A stretch of 64,000 nt of DNA, from assembly GCF_947499585.1 (NCBI RefSeq), contig NZ_CANMOO010000002.1, positions 1,054,001 to 1,118,000 on the forward strand. Reading direction: 5' to 3'. Under the pieces are notes generated by a model. That model did no database searches. It was given only the letters and a program-made list of their open reading frames with translations, and was not told the origin of the DNA. The DNA comes from an uncultured Allomuricauda sp. Its GTDB lineage: Bacteria > Bacteroidota > Bacteroidia > Flavobacteriales > Flavobacteriaceae. The translations under genes were made by a program, and so were the position numbers. This document shows positions 16,408-25,532 of the stretch, piece by piece (position 1 is the first letter of the stretch; every line of letters starts with the position of its first letter).

Positions 16408-17490
16408 ATGAAAAAAATACTGAAATCATCTTCAATTTGCTTGCTATTATTGATAACAAACAGTTGTTTAAATTTAAATAAGAAACCCAAACCATCAGAG
16501 AATCTAGATGCAAAAGACTTAAAAACCCTTTTAGATAGTGTAACTAAAAACGAAATGTTCTCTGGTACAATTTTGTTGGCCGAAAAAGGGAATGTGCTCT
16601 TTGAAAGTGCATATGGATTATCAGATAGGAGTAGAAATGTCCCAAACAGGGTTAATACAAAATTTAATATAGCTTCCCTTGGTAAAGCATTTACTAAAAT
16701 TGCAATTCTACAACTTCTGGAACGGGGTGAGGTTAATCTTAATGCAACTATCGACACATATACCAGTATTTTCCCAAAAGAGGTAGGGTCAAAAGTGACT
16801 ATCCAGCATCTTCTTTTTCATAAGAGTGGATGGAGCCATTATTGGAATAATGACTATTTCAACGCTAATATGTCTAATCTCAGAAGTCTTGATGATTACA
16901 TGAAGTTTATAAGAGATATTCCATTAGAGTTTGAACCTGGATCCCAGGAAGGATATAGTAATACTGGTTATGAAGTATTAGGTCATATTATCGAAAAAGT
17001 TTCTGGAATGACTTACGATGATTTTGTTCAGCAGAATATTTTTGATAAAGCAGGCATGCTTAATACTGGCCTTTTTGAACGTGACAAACCCTTGAACAAT
17101 GCAGCCATTGGGTATTTTGACCAAGAGAATAATGGTCAGTTGATAGCCAATACCAGTATTATTCCTGTTAAAGGGACTCCTGCCGGAGGAGGTTACTCAA
17201 CGGTAAATGATTTTTTAAGACTTGAGAACGCGCTAGTTAAGATGAATCTGTTGAATGAAAGGGGATTAAAACTCTTTTTTAGCCGGTCTGTTGAATTAAG
17301 TGAAGAACTTCCAAGCGATGTCTTTGGCATCGCTGGGGGTGCTCGAGGAGCTAGTACAAATTGGGTTAAACACTTTGGAACGGGTTATAGCATCTTTGTG
17401 TTTTCAAATTTCGATATGGGTACCGCTAGACCCATTACTGATGCTATTTTGGAATATACTGAAAATTTAGGTGGCAATCCTAATCAATAG
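16408..17490 (+). CDS. Serine hydrolase, class C beta-lactamase family (lipoprotein)
   Basis: This 360-residue protein has a lipoprotein signal (LLLLITNSC; Cys20) and the beta-lactamase/DD-peptidase fold. The catalytic SxxK motif is S90-L-G-K93 (NIASLGKAFTK), the YxN motif is Y183-S-N185 (EGYSNTGYE) and a late H-x-G-like motif appears in VKHFGTGYS. Proteins of this type act on peptides or esters in the periplasm; resistance to beta-lactams cannot be inferred. It starts 42 bases after the small gene at 16036 and may be read with it. Confidence 0.85.
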   Translation: MKKILKSSSICLLLLITNSCLNLNKKPKPSENLDAKDLKTLLDSVTKNEMFSGTILLAEKGNVLFESAYGLSDRSRNVPNRVNTKFNIASLGKAFTKIAILQLLERGEVNLNATIDTYTSIFPKEVGSKVTIQHLLFHKSGWSHYWNNDYFNANMSNLRSLDDYMKFIRDIPLEFEPGSQEGYSNTGYEVLGHIIEKVSGMTYDDFVQQNIFDKAGMLNTGLFERDKPLNNAAIGYFDQENNGQLIANTSIIPVKGTPAGGGYSTVNDFLRLENALVKMNLLNERGLKLFFSRSVELSEELPSDVFGIAGGARGASTNWVKHFGTGYSIFVFSNFDMGTARPITDAILEYTENLGGNPNQ

Positions 17491-17626
17491 TATGAAAAAT
17501 CGAATGAAGACATTATGTATTGAACCGGAAAAAGGAGGTTTTTACCCCTTGATTATATCTATATAGGGGTCACAAAATCACTTCACTTTTCACTTTTCTT
17601 GGCTACCTTAGCAAAAACTAGTTTTC

Positions 17627-18067
17627 ATGGAAAAGAAAATTAAGAATGTATTTAGGGAAGGTGCCATAAGCCCAGACTTTATTGCAAATTCCATTGCAAA
17701 GCACCAATCTAAAACCCAGATAGGGGCGCATGACATTTTTTTGGGTCAGGTACGAGCCGACGAAATAGAAGGTAAAACAGTAAGCGCTATAGAATATACC
17801 GCCTACGAAGAAATGGCGAACTTAAAATTTCATGAGATAAGGGAAAATACCTTTGATACATTTGATATCACCTGCATGCATATCTATCATAGTTTGGGAA
17901 AAGTGGGTGTTGGCGAAATATGTCTTTTTGTGTTTGTGTCATCCCCGCATAGAAGAACAGCATTTGAAGCGCTGGAATTTGTAGTTGAAGAAATAAAGGC
18001 TCATGTGCCTGTTTTTGGGAAAGAACTTTTTGAAGATGATTCCTATCAATGGAAAGTAAATACCTAG
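17627..18067 (+). CDS. moaE: Molybdopterin synthase catalytic subunit
   Basis: This 146-residue protein matches MoaE in length and order of motifs: an opening GAISPDFIANSIA helix, GAHDIFLGQVRAD, a Y-T-A-Y-E-E-M-A core (IEYTAYEEMANLKF), the HSLGKVGVGE turn, and PHRRTAFEALEFVVEEIK with PVFGKE near the end. MoaE inserts the two dithiolene sulfurs into precursor Z together with MoaD. It lies four bases before moaC, so the two are co-transcribed. No moaA, moaD or moeA is nearby. The cofactor would serve the molybdenum hydroxylase at 44407-48547. A TACCTTAG element at 17604-17611 resembles a -7 box. Confidence 0.93.
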   Translation: MEKKIKNVFREGAISPDFIANSIAKHQSKTQIGAHDIFLGQVRADEIEGKTVSAIEYTAYEEMANLKFHEIRENTFDTFDITCMHIYHSLGKVGVGEICLFVFVSSPHRRTAFEALEFVVEEIKAHVPVFGKELFEDDSYQWKVNT

Positions 18068-18071
18068 GATT

Positions 18072-18500
18072 ATGGTCGATATTACACAGAAACAATCTAC
18101 CTATAGAACAGCAATTGCTCAAGCAATTGTAAAAGTAAGCTCTATGGTAACCATAGATGCCATTAAAAAAGGGACTGTGCCCAAGGGAGATGTTTTTTCC
18201 ATGAGCAAAGCAGCTGGGTTTTTAGGAGTAAAAAAGACAGCGGATCTATTACCAGATTGCCATCCTTTGCCCGTAGAGCATTGCGCTATTGAATATGAGA
18301 TAGATGGTCTGGATATTATGGTAAAAGTCATGGTAAAAACCTTTTACAAAACCGGGGTTGAGGTTGAAGCCATGCACGGAGCCAGTGTAGTTGCACTTAA
18401 TATGTACGATATGCTAAAACCAATTGACAAAGGGGTTGAAATACATCACATAAAATTGCTAAAGAAAACAGGAGGCAAATCAGATATTGAAAACACATAA
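18072..18500 (+). CDS. moaC: Cyclic pyranopterin monophosphate synthase
   Basis: This 142-residue protein matches MoaC. It begins at the MVDITQK motif and contains GTVPKGDVFSMSKAAGF, the PDCHPLPVEH metal- and substrate-binding region, TGVEVEAMHGASVVALNMYD, and the final HHIKLLKKTGGKSD with the catalytic lysines. It converts the MoaA product to cyclic pyranopterin monophosphate, the precursor used by MoaE/MoaD. It lacks the roughly 10 residues that precede MVD in many MoaC proteins, which is within normal variation. It is read with moaE and ends convergent to the threonine dehydrogenase gene. Confidence 0.93.
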   Translation: MVDITQKQSTYRTAIAQAIVKVSSMVTIDAIKKGTVPKGDVFSMSKAAGFLGVKKTADLLPDCHPLPVEHCAIEYEIDGLDIMVKVMVKTFYKTGVEVEAMHGASVVALNMYDMLKPIDKGVEIHHIKLLKKTGGKSDIENT

Positions 18501-18525
18501 TTTTAGTGAGCAGAGTAGACTTGAC

Positions 18526-19473
18526 TTATAAAGACTTTTCCAAATTACTTAGCATTTCTTCCGTTGTGTCGTCCAAATCGAACATAGGTTTCCAATTCCA
18601 ATCATTTTTTGCAGTAACATCATCAATGCTGCTAGGCCAAGAGTCTGCTATTTGCTGCCTAAAATCTGGTTCATAGGTCACTTTAAAATCAGGGATGTGT
18701 TTTTGAATGCTCTGCGTTATTTCTTTTGGAGTAAAACTCATGCTTCCCAAGTTGTAGGATGATCGAACACTTAGTTTTTCAGGATTGCTTTGCATTAAAC
18801 TTATAGTTGCTCTAATGGCATCATCCATATACATCATGGGCAGTTTGGTGCTTTCATTCAAAAAACATGAGTATGTTCCTTTTCCTAATGCTTCATGGTA
18901 TATTTCTACCGCATAATCTGTGGTGCCTCCACCGGGCATCGTTTTCCAACTAATTAAACCTGGATATCTCACGCTACGAACATCCACTCCAAACTTATTA
19001 AAATAATATTCGCACCAACGTTCTCCAGATTGTTTGCTGATCCCATAAACGGTGCTGGGTTCCATGATTGTATTTTGAGGCGTATTCTCTTTTGGGGTAT
19101 TCGGACCAAAAACAGCGATACTGGAAGGCCAGAAGATTTTATTTATTTTTCGGTCTTTTGCCAGATTAAGCACATTAAACAAGGAATTCATGTTTAGATT
19201 CCATGCCCGCATTGGAAATTTTTCGGCAGTGGCACTCAACATAGCCGCCATTAGATATACTTCATCAATTTCATAATGCATCACCACGTCTTCAATGGCT
19301 TCATAGTTTGTTGCATCCAATAACTCAAAAGGGCCAGAAGCCATTAGGGACTCACTACCTTCTCTAATATCACTGGCCACAACATTTTCAGAACCGTATT
19401 TAGCCCTTAGTTCAATAGTAAGTTCTGTGCCAATTTGGCCACAAGCGCCAAGAATAAGAATGGGTTTTTGCAT
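18526..19473 (-). CDS. tdh: SDR-type L-threonine 3-dehydrogenase
   Basis: This 315-residue protein is an extended short-chain dehydrogenase with an N-terminal NAD-binding motif (GACGQIG, residues 9-15), a Ser at 117/118 and the Y143-x-x-x-K147 pair (VYGISK). The stretch GLISWKTMPGGGTTDYAVEI is typical of the threonine dehydrogenase subgroup known from psychrophilic Flavobacterium. The reaction is oxidation of L-threonine to 2-amino-3-ketobutyrate with NAD. No 2-amino-3-ketobutyrate ligase gene is adjacent. It stands alone, divergent from the lipoprotein gene at 19538. Confidence 0.9.
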   Translation of the reverse strand: MQKPILILGACGQIGTELTIELRAKYGSENVVASDIREGSESLMASGPFELLDATNYEAIEDVVMHYEIDEVYLMAAMLSATAEKFPMRAWNLNMNSLFNVLNLAKDRKINKIFWPSSIAVFGPNTPKENTPQNTIMEPSTVYGISKQSGERWCEYYFNKFGVDVRSVRYPGLISWKTMPGGGTTDYAVEIYHEALGKGTYSCFLNESTKLPMMYMDDAIRATISLMQSNPEKLSVRSSYNLGSMSFTPKEITQSIQKHIPDFKVTYEPDFRQQIADSWPSSIDDVTAKNDWNWKPMFDLDDTTEEMLSNLEKSL

Positions 19474-19537
19474 TTAAATTGAAGTTAATCTCGTTAATTG
19501 GTAAATATAGCTTTTATTAAAATTTGTACATTCGCCT

Positions 19538-20035
19538 ATGCGAAAATTATCATGCATTCTAGCTTTTTTTATAATCTTGATGGGTTGTAAAAAAAATGGA
19601 AATAACGCTTCAGATATTGGAAATGATGAACTTGTTTTCAATTACCAAAAAATGCCGAAAAAGCTCACGATAAATCCAAAGGCAACAGTCATTGTTGAAG
19701 AATGGCCCGAGTTTAAAAAATTGTCGAGTAGTGTTGACGTGCTGTACAGGGCCAAAAATAATGAAGATTTGATTTTAGCCATTGATGATCTCATTGAAAA
19801 GGAAAAACTTCTAGAAAAAGGAACCTATCCAGAAGCATTTGATAAATTTCAGATTAAGAGTAGACAGCGCGTTTTTAAAACATATATGCTAAAAGTAAAA
19901 TCCAGTGTTTTGGACAATAGGGATGCCACGCAGCCTACTATAGAAATGTTGGAAGCTTATAATGCATTTCGTAAACAGTTCAATGTTCTTGTCAATAGCC
20001 AGTTGGACACAAAATTGATTTTAAATGAAGGATAA
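19538..20035 (+). CDS. Hypothetical lipoprotein
   Basis: This 165-residue protein has a lipobox (FFIILMGCKK; Cys about 17) and a mostly helical, charged body; residues about 70-150 could form a small helical bundle. I do not recognise a family. Its last 11 bases overlap the start of the NTF2-like gene at 20025, so the two are likely co-translated and functionally linked. Confidence 0.65.
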   Translation: MRKLSCILAFFIILMGCKKNGNNASDIGNDELVFNYQKMPKKLTINPKATVIVEEWPEFKKLSSSVDVLYRAKNNEDLILAIDDLIEKEKLLEKGTYPEAFDKFQIKSRQRVFKTYMLKVKSSVLDNRDATQPTIEMLEAYNAFRKQFNVLVNSQLDTKLILNEG

Positions 20036-20522
20036 AATTATGTTGGGACTATTGCTGATTTTAGCTTTAGCGATCAACGCTCAGAATAGCGAAAAAGAAA
20101 ATATAAATAAAGTATTGGATGATTGGCATCTTGCGGCATCAAATGCAGATTTTGACTCTTATTTTAGTAAAATGACTGCGGACGGAGTGTTTATTGGTAC
20201 AGACGCAACCGAAAATTGGCAAAATGCAGCTTTTAAAGAATTTTCTAAACCCTATTTTGATAAAGGCAAAGCTTGGAGTTTTACGGCTGTGGAACGAAAT
20301 ATCTACATGAACAAAGCAGAAGATTTTGCCTGGTTTGATGAGCTATTGGATACGCAAATGAAACTTTGCAGAGGTTCTGGAGTTATGAAAAAAGAAAATG
20401 GGCAATGGAAAATTGCCCATTATGTACTTTCTATTGCTGTACCAAACGATAATGTTGCGGAACTGATTAAAATCAAAAAGGAAAAGGATAGTCTGTTACT
20501 TCTTCAGCTTAAAAAGAAATAA
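20025..20522 (+). CDS. Secreted NTF2/SnoaL-like protein
   Basis: This 165-residue protein has a short signal peptide (IMLGLLLILALAINAQ) and a SnoaL-like domain: an N-terminal helix INKVLDDWHLAASNADFDSY, the strand-turn GVFIGTDATENW, AWFDELLDTQM and the final strand NGQWKIAHYVLS. SnoaL_3-type proteins of this sort are common exported proteins in Flavobacteriaceae, with unknown ligands. It overlaps the upstream lipoprotein gene and ends four bases from the convergent TPR gene. Confidence 0.75.
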   Translation: MKDKIMLGLLLILALAINAQNSEKENINKVLDDWHLAASNADFDSYFSKMTADGVFIGTDATENWQNAAFKEFSKPYFDKGKAWSFTAVERNIYMNKAEDFAWFDELLDTQMKLCRGSGVMKKENGQWKIAHYVLSIAVPNDNVAELIKIKKEKDSLLLLQLKKK

Positions 20523-20526
20523 CTTT

Positions 20527-21222
20527 TTATTCTTGTCCCTCAGGTTTTTCCTTTCTTGATTCCAATGCCTGTTTGCTTAAACTGGCCAAGTTAAAGTTTG
20601 GATCTATTTTAAGAGCTTCGTCTATAGAAGCAATTGCGCTATCAATATTGTTTTTGTCCTTATTGTAAGCCACTAATCCTTGTAAGTGATAGAAAGCTGC
20701 TTTTAATGCAACTTCATAAGGTTGCTGTCTTTCATAAAAGGCATATTTCATATCATCCTTGGCATTGGCAATACCATATTCAATGTTGACAGAGGCGCCA
20801 TCATTGTTTCCTGTTTGTATTTTAAGATCGGCCAATTCATAAGCTAAGAAAGCAGATGGGACACGTGCAAACAACGTTTCAAAGTGTTCTAATGCTCTTT
20901 TGGGCTGGTTTAAAGCTTTTAAGGAAACTGCTTTTACCTGTACGGCCAAATCAGAGTCATCATCTTTCTTCTCAATTCCAATAGTGTTCAAAGCCTGCAT
21001 GTGCTGATTATTGTTCATGTAGACAAAGGCCAATGTGTCCTTACGCTCTTTGGAAGGTGAGAGCACATTTAAATGGGTCAATGAACTAATGACACCATTT
21101 ATATCTCCCTGTGATCGCATCTCCTTGTAAAAGGCTTCATAATGATCTAAAAGTTCACTCTTACTCTGTGAAATACCATTGAAACCTATGAACAATAGCA
21201 ACAATAAAACAATCTTTCTCAT
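20527..21222 (-). CDS. Secreted TPR-repeat protein
   Basis: This 231-residue protein has a signal peptide (MRKIVLLLLLFIGFNGISQ). Its helical repeats are of tetratricopeptide type, most clearly ALEHFETLFARVPSAFLAYE and IDSAIASIDEALKIDPNFNL near the C-terminus. TPR proteins serve as scaffolds for protein complexes; a partner cannot be named. It is read alone on the minus strand, downstream of a terminator hairpin at 21301-21331 that separates it from the gene at 21348. Confidence 0.8.
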   Translation of the reverse strand: MRKIVLLLLLFIGFNGISQSKSELLDHYEAFYKEMRSQGDINGVISSLTHLNVLSPSKERKDTLAFVYMNNNQHMQALNTIGIEKKDDDSDLAVQVKAVSLKALNQPKRALEHFETLFARVPSAFLAYELADLKIQTGNNDGASVNIEYGIANAKDDMKYAFYERQQPYEVALKAAFYHLQGLVAYNKDKNNIDSAIASIDEALKIDPNFNLASLSKQALESRKEKPEGQE

Positions 21223-21300
21223 TTATCTTGACTTTAGTGCGCCAAAACTAAAAAAATTATTGGTATTATGCTGTTAAAGAATACTATAAGGATCAAAAAG

Positions 21301-21331
21301 AAAAAGGATGTCACATGACATCCTTTTTCAA
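21301..21331 (-). terminator. Rho-independent terminator of the gene at 21348-21722
   Basis: A 13-bp self-complementary stem (AAAAAGGATGTCA at 21301-21313 with TGACATCCTTTTT at 21316-21328) ends in T on both strands, so it can stop transcription in either direction. On the minus strand it lies 17 bases after the stop of the upstream gene and protects the TPR gene from read-through. Confidence 0.8.
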
Positions 21332-21347
21332 TAACAATTTTATTGTT

Positions 21348-21722
21348 TTAAAGGGCCATCATTGAAATGTCCTTATCCGTATGTTGTTTGAGCAAACTTG
21401 CGTAAAAGGCAAGACTTTTTACATCTTTTAGCAAGCAGGACTTTAAAAAAGCATTAAGATCCTTGTAAAAAAGATTGACAGGTATAGTGGAAACCACCAT
21501 ATTGATGGTTTTTGGATCATATTCTTTATCGTTTAATACCACATCCATTTTTACACGATGTCTATCATAATCTATATCTACATCTGCAGCATTGTAATGC
21601 TTTCTTAGAATTGACCTATGTAAGTCCTGAAATCTTGAGGTTATGTTTTCTCTTGTACTACTTTTTGTAATCAAATTCTCCATCTCCATCAAGATTCTTG
21701 TTGTTAATCTTGAATTTCCCAT
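21348..21722 (-). CDS. Hypothetical protein
   Basis: This 124-residue protein shows no signal peptide when started at the ATG at 21722 (MGNSRLTTRILMEMENL). An in-frame ATG 17 codons upstream would add a hydrophobic segment, but it falls in what looks like promoter sequence. The body has a central DVDIDYDRHRVKMDVVLND strand region and ends in a helix. I recognise no family. It is monocistronic, closed by the hairpin at 21301-21331. Confidence 0.55.
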   Translation of the reverse strand: MGNSRLTTRILMEMENLITKSSTRENITSRFQDLHRSILRKHYNAADVDIDYDRHRVKMDVVLNDKEYDPKTINMVVSTIPVNLFYKDLNAFLKSCLLKDVKSLAFYASLLKQHTDKDISMMAL

Positions 21723-21843
21723 GACGCTAATAACTTTAACTAATACAAAGATACCGCTGACGCATATAATCAATTAAAAATCAGTTAATTAATTAACTTA
21801 AAATTCTCTTAATTGTTGTGAAGTGTTACTTTTTGGTGGTCAA

Positions 21844-22653
21844 CTAAGACAGAATTGAAGTTTGGAAACTATGGTTTTTATCAAGAAAACTCTTGCTTAG
21901 AACAACCTTGCTGAATTTATCCGAAGAACTGCCCGAATAATCGGGTGACGGAATACCCCTTTTTAATGCTTCTGAGGTGTAATATTCCTTTTTTGTGGGA
22001 TGCAAAGGATATACTCCATTAAATATTTGGTTCCAATAGTTGTTTGCAATGATTGTACTTATTATGTGAATACAATCATCTAAATGGATAAGGTTCACAG
22101 GATTGTTTCCATTAGTTAGGTTTTGTCTTTTTGAGAGCATAGTAACGGGATGTCTACTAGGTCCAATCAATCCGCCAAAACGGATTATGGTAGTCTTTAT
22201 AGTGTCATCTTGTGTAAAGAGTTGCTCACATTCCAATAATTGCCTGCCAGATTCGGTAGAAGGTTTTGGTACAGTGGTTTCAGTTACTTCACCATCTACT
22301 TCACCATAAACAGCGGTGCTGCTTACAAAAATGATTTTAAGAACTGCACTCTTCTTAATTTCCAAATGCAGTAATTTCATTTTCTCTACAAAACTTTCGC
22401 TAGTGCCACTTCTTAACTTTGGCGGAAGGTTAATAATGAGAATATCTATGTTTGACAAAAAACCTTGGATGTCTCCTTTAACCCCAGAAGTGGATATTGA
22501 TATTTCATAAGCATGAATATCATTATCTTGAAGAAGCTCCAGTTTCTCTTTAGATGTTGTGCTCCCATAAACCTCATGTTTTTGGTTTACAAAATGCTTG
22601 GCAAGAGGCAATCCTAGCCAGCCACAACCCAATACACCTATGCTATCATTCAA
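21844..22653 (-). CDS. YeeZ-like NAD(P)-dependent epimerase/dehydratase-family protein
   Basis: This 269-residue protein has an N-terminal dinucleotide-binding motif (GVLGCGWLGLPLA, residues about 6-18), like the YeeZ-type SDR proteins that keep the Rossmann fold with a GxGxxG pattern. FVSSTAVYGEVDG carries a Ser and a Tyr, but the YxxxK pair of active epimerases is replaced (after the Tyr comes GEVD), so classic catalysis is doubtful. RFGGLIGPSRHP is the usual substrate-side loop. It overlaps the upstream M28 peptidase gene by eight bases, so they are co-transcribed. Confidence 0.8.
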   Translation of the reverse strand: MNDSIGVLGCGWLGLPLAKHFVNQKHEVYGSTTSKEKLELLQDNDIHAYEISISTSGVKGDIQGFLSNIDILIINLPPKLRSGTSESFVEKMKLLHLEIKKSAVLKIIFVSSTAVYGEVDGEVTETTVPKPSTESGRQLLECEQLFTQDDTIKTTIIRFGGLIGPSRHPVTMLSKRQNLTNGNNPVNLIHLDDCIHIISTIIANNYWNQIFNGVYPLHPTKKEYYTSEALKRGIPSPDYSGSSSDKFSKVVLSKSFLDKNHSFQTSILS

Positions 22654-24925
22654 ATTTTACTGTTTTGGTCACCAAGATAGCATCATTAAGTACAAAAGGC
22701 ATTGGAATACTGTTCTTTGGTCTTTCGGGTACTGTAAACGCCGTATTAGTTAATAGATCATTGGAAGCTTCATAAAATGTGAGCTCCAACACCGAGTCTT
22801 TTGGAAAACTCAATTCTAGTTCCGTATAATCATTATCGGTTATGTAATGGGTAATCAGTCTTTTTTTTCGGTTTTCTAGAAAATAATCAGAAAGTTGAAT
22901 GTTGTTGACTTTTGCAGAATTCAATCTTATAGGATTGGTGTAGATATCTAATCGATTAATGCTTCTTTTTGGGGTAATGCATAATTCTAGAATACGTTCA
23001 TTTCCAATTATAGTGTCTTTGACGGTGTCTACCCAAGGCTCGGCTATAGCTTTTTTTGGAGCATCTGCAATATAAGTAAATTCGGTTCGGTATTTACTGG
23101 GGAGTGTTTTATACTCTCCAGCCTTAGGCACTCGTTTTTCACTTCCTATAAATTGACCGTTCCAACCTATGGGTTTATAATCGTAAGTTGCCCAAATTGC
23201 GGAATCCTTATCTGCATTGTATACGTATAAAAGACTACTTGGTTTGGGGCGTTGTTCATTAAAATCTGCTTTGATGTGCGCTGAAATACTAAACACTGCA
23301 AACAAGAAAACTGCTAAATAAGCAAAACGCTCCTTGTTTTTTAGCTGTCCAAAAAATGGAAGTACCAAGAAAAAAAGTAGCGTAGTGAAAACTGTTGCCG
23401 CCACCATCATTTTTAATCCTAAACCAACAGGAAACATTTTTATAAAAGGCGAATGTATGAATACGGCTGGTAGTGCTAAAAAAACCAGTAAGAATGGATT
23501 TGGTTCTTCTTGATTTATAGTTACCATAAAAGCTGCCAGCAGTCCAAATAAAGGGATAATAAAAAAACTGGCACCTGGCAAATAAATTGCCACTACGCCA
23601 CATATGATCAGCCATATTAAAGCAGGTGCTACCAAGAGGTTGGGTGTACTTGTTTTTCTAAACCTGTGGTAAAACCAAAAGCATACAGCTAAAGATAGAA
23701 GGGCATAGACCATAATGTAGATATGTCCATTGTAGGTAAATCCATGGAGCATATCGTTAAAGTCGGGGTACCACCATTTTATTGCGCTCCAGCTAAAATA
23801 CCCTAGTATTCCATTTATAATTAAAGTAGTAAGCAGCGGAAGAAAACCTTTAAATATATCTTTTGCATTTAATTTTTCCTTCTTAAAGCCTGTTATGAGC
23901 AGAAGTACAAATGCAAGTACTGCAATTCCGAACATGGGCCAAATCCATTCAAACGGGTACGAAACCAAATTAAAAAAAGGAAGGTTGAAGTATATGAAAT
24001 CATCCAGACTTTTTAAATCATTTAGATTGGCCTCACTAAAGTGTTGTAACAACGGCATTAAATAACTGCCTTGATGAGCCAAAGAAGTTTTATCCAATCT
24101 TTCATAGGTATCTAAAGCAGTATGGTAGTCATAATGGTCATCAATAAAGGCAAAATTGAACCCCTCGATATCGCCATCTTCCCTAAAAACGGTTAAATCT
24201 GTGTCATTGGGCAGCATTTTGTAGATACTATATGCCAAAGAATTGGCAACTGGATATTTGGGGTTTGCTTTTGTAAACTCCTTTATTAAAGTTCCATTGC
24301 CCCTGTTGGTTTCTATGAGCATATAACTTGGACCGCCGCTACCACGTGCCTCAAAATTTAGAACCAGTCCTACCTCTTTTGCCCATGGATGATTATTGAC
24401 AAAAAGGTCAGCACCGTTAAGGCCTAATTCTTCTGCATCCGTAATAAGAATGATGATATCGTTTTTAGGAGTTTTGTTTTGTGCCATAAAGGCTCTTACA
24501 CCTTCCAAAATGGTCGCAACTCCACTTCCTGCGTCACTGGCACCAAAAGATGAGTGAGGATTGCTATCATAATGAGATAACAAAAGGAGTGCCTTGCCCT
24601 CTCCGGAACCTTCAATTTTGGCCAAGATATTTGTGGCCTTGCTGAGGTTCGCCCAATCTCCAGCAGTATACCCTTCTTGGGTGGTGGTTTGCAACCCAAG
24701 TTTTTTAAGTTCGGATATAACATAGCCCCTTGCATTTGCGTGTCCTGGAAAACCAACCGCATGTGGCTCTTTAGCAAGATTTTTGACATGGACTAATGCT
24801 TTATCCGTAGAGAAGGATTGTAATGCGCTATCCTGGTCACTATGATATGGTGGCATTAAAGATTTGTAGCTCCAATACACTGCAAAAAGAAGCAGTATTA
24901 GCGCAAGAGTTCTTGAAAACTTCAT
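22646..24925 (-). CDS. M28-family metallopeptidase with C-terminal membrane domain
   Basis: This 759-residue protein begins with a membrane anchor (LALILLLFAVYWSY). The zinc peptidase domain follows (about 45-290), with the M28 ligand pattern: H118-x-D120 (LLSHYDSN), D131 (FGASDAGSG), E165-E166 (TDAEELGLNGAD) and a late His in DHYDYHTALD. About eight membrane helices span residues 310-560 and a periplasmic domain closes the protein. This is the layout of Fxna/ERMP1-like M28 peptidases. It would trim peptides outside the cytoplasm; the substrate is unknown. It is the first gene of a two-gene operon. Confidence 0.88.
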   Translation of the reverse strand: MKFSRTLALILLLFAVYWSYKSLMPPYHSDQDSALQSFSTDKALVHVKNLAKEPHAVGFPGHANARGYVISELKKLGLQTTTQEGYTAGDWANLSKATNILAKIEGSGEGKALLLLSHYDSNPHSSFGASDAGSGVATILEGVRAFMAQNKTPKNDIIILITDAEELGLNGADLFVNNHPWAKEVGLVLNFEARGSGGPSYMLIETNRGNGTLIKEFTKANPKYPVANSLAYSIYKMLPNDTDLTVFREDGDIEGFNFAFIDDHYDYHTALDTYERLDKTSLAHQGSYLMPLLQHFSEANLNDLKSLDDFIYFNLPFFNLVSYPFEWIWPMFGIAVLAFVLLLITGFKKEKLNAKDIFKGFLPLLTTLIINGILGYFSWSAIKWWYPDFNDMLHGFTYNGHIYIMVYALLSLAVCFWFYHRFRKTSTPNLLVAPALIWLIICGVVAIYLPGASFFIIPLFGLLAAFMVTINQEEPNPFLLVFLALPAVFIHSPFIKMFPVGLGLKMMVAATVFTTLLFFLVLPFFGQLKNKERFAYLAVFLFAVFSISAHIKADFNEQRPKPSSLLYVYNADKDSAIWATYDYKPIGWNGQFIGSEKRVPKAGEYKTLPSKYRTEFTYIADAPKKAIAEPWVDTVKDTIIGNERILELCITPKRSINRLDIYTNPIRLNSAKVNNIQLSDYFLENRKKRLITHYITDNDYTELELSFPKDSVLELTFYEASNDLLTNTAFTVPERPKNSIPMPFVLNDAILVTKTVKFE

Positions 24926-25046
24926 AGTTTGATTAAGTTGGCATGTAAAAGTATAAAATTATGAAAGGTTCGTAGGTTTACCGTATAAAATTTAAATAAT
25001 TCGTTAAAATTCCCTATATTTATTAATCAACCCAAAAAGTAACGAT

Positions 25047-25517
25047 ATGGCAATCAAGAGTTTTCAAGGAGTTAGATTGAAAGGGTCTTCAAAAAAGGAA
25101 TATGATGCTCCAATACTTGTGGAAGACTATATGACCAAAAAATTGGTTACTTTTTCACCAGAACAATCCATTTTGGCAGTTATGGAATCATTTGCAAAAA
25201 ACCATATTTCTGGGGGACCTGTAATGGATGAAAATGGATTTTTAGTTGGAATCATTTCTGAAGCGGATTGTATGAAACAAATTTCTGAAAGCAGGTACTT
25301 TAACCAACCTATTTTAGATAAAAGTGTGGAACGTTTCATGACTAAAAATGTAGAGACCATACCCCATGACATGAGTATTTTTGATGCAGCCGGTGTTTTT
25401 GACAAGCATAAAAGGCGCAGATTGCCAGTAATGAAAAATGATATCCTGGTAGGACAAATAAGTCGAAAAGATATTGTTATCGCTGCTTTAAAACTAAGTT
25501 CTCATAACTGGAAATAA
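25047..25517 (+). CDS. Paired CBS-domain protein
   Basis: This 156-residue cytoplasmic protein consists of two CBS domains. The first runs from VEDYMTKKLVTFSPEQ to VGIISEADCM, the second from VERFMTKNVETIPHD to VGQISRKDIV. Such Bateman modules bind adenine nucleotides and regulate a partner; here no partner domain is fused. It is divergent from the M28 peptidase gene and convergent with the zinc-ribbon gene at 25533. Confidence 0.88.
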   Translation: MAIKSFQGVRLKGSSKKEYDAPILVEDYMTKKLVTFSPEQSILAVMESFAKNHISGGPVMDENGFLVGIISEADCMKQISESRYFNQPILDKSVERFMTKNVETIPHDMSIFDAAGVFDKHKRRRLPVMKNDILVGQISRKDIVIAALKLSSHNWK

Positions 25518-25532
25518 TCTCCAATCACATTT

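Noticed and set aside
16408..17490. Antibiotic-resistance beta-lactamase
   Set aside because: The SxxK and YxN motifs are shared by many peptidases and esterases of this family; nothing shows lactam resistance.
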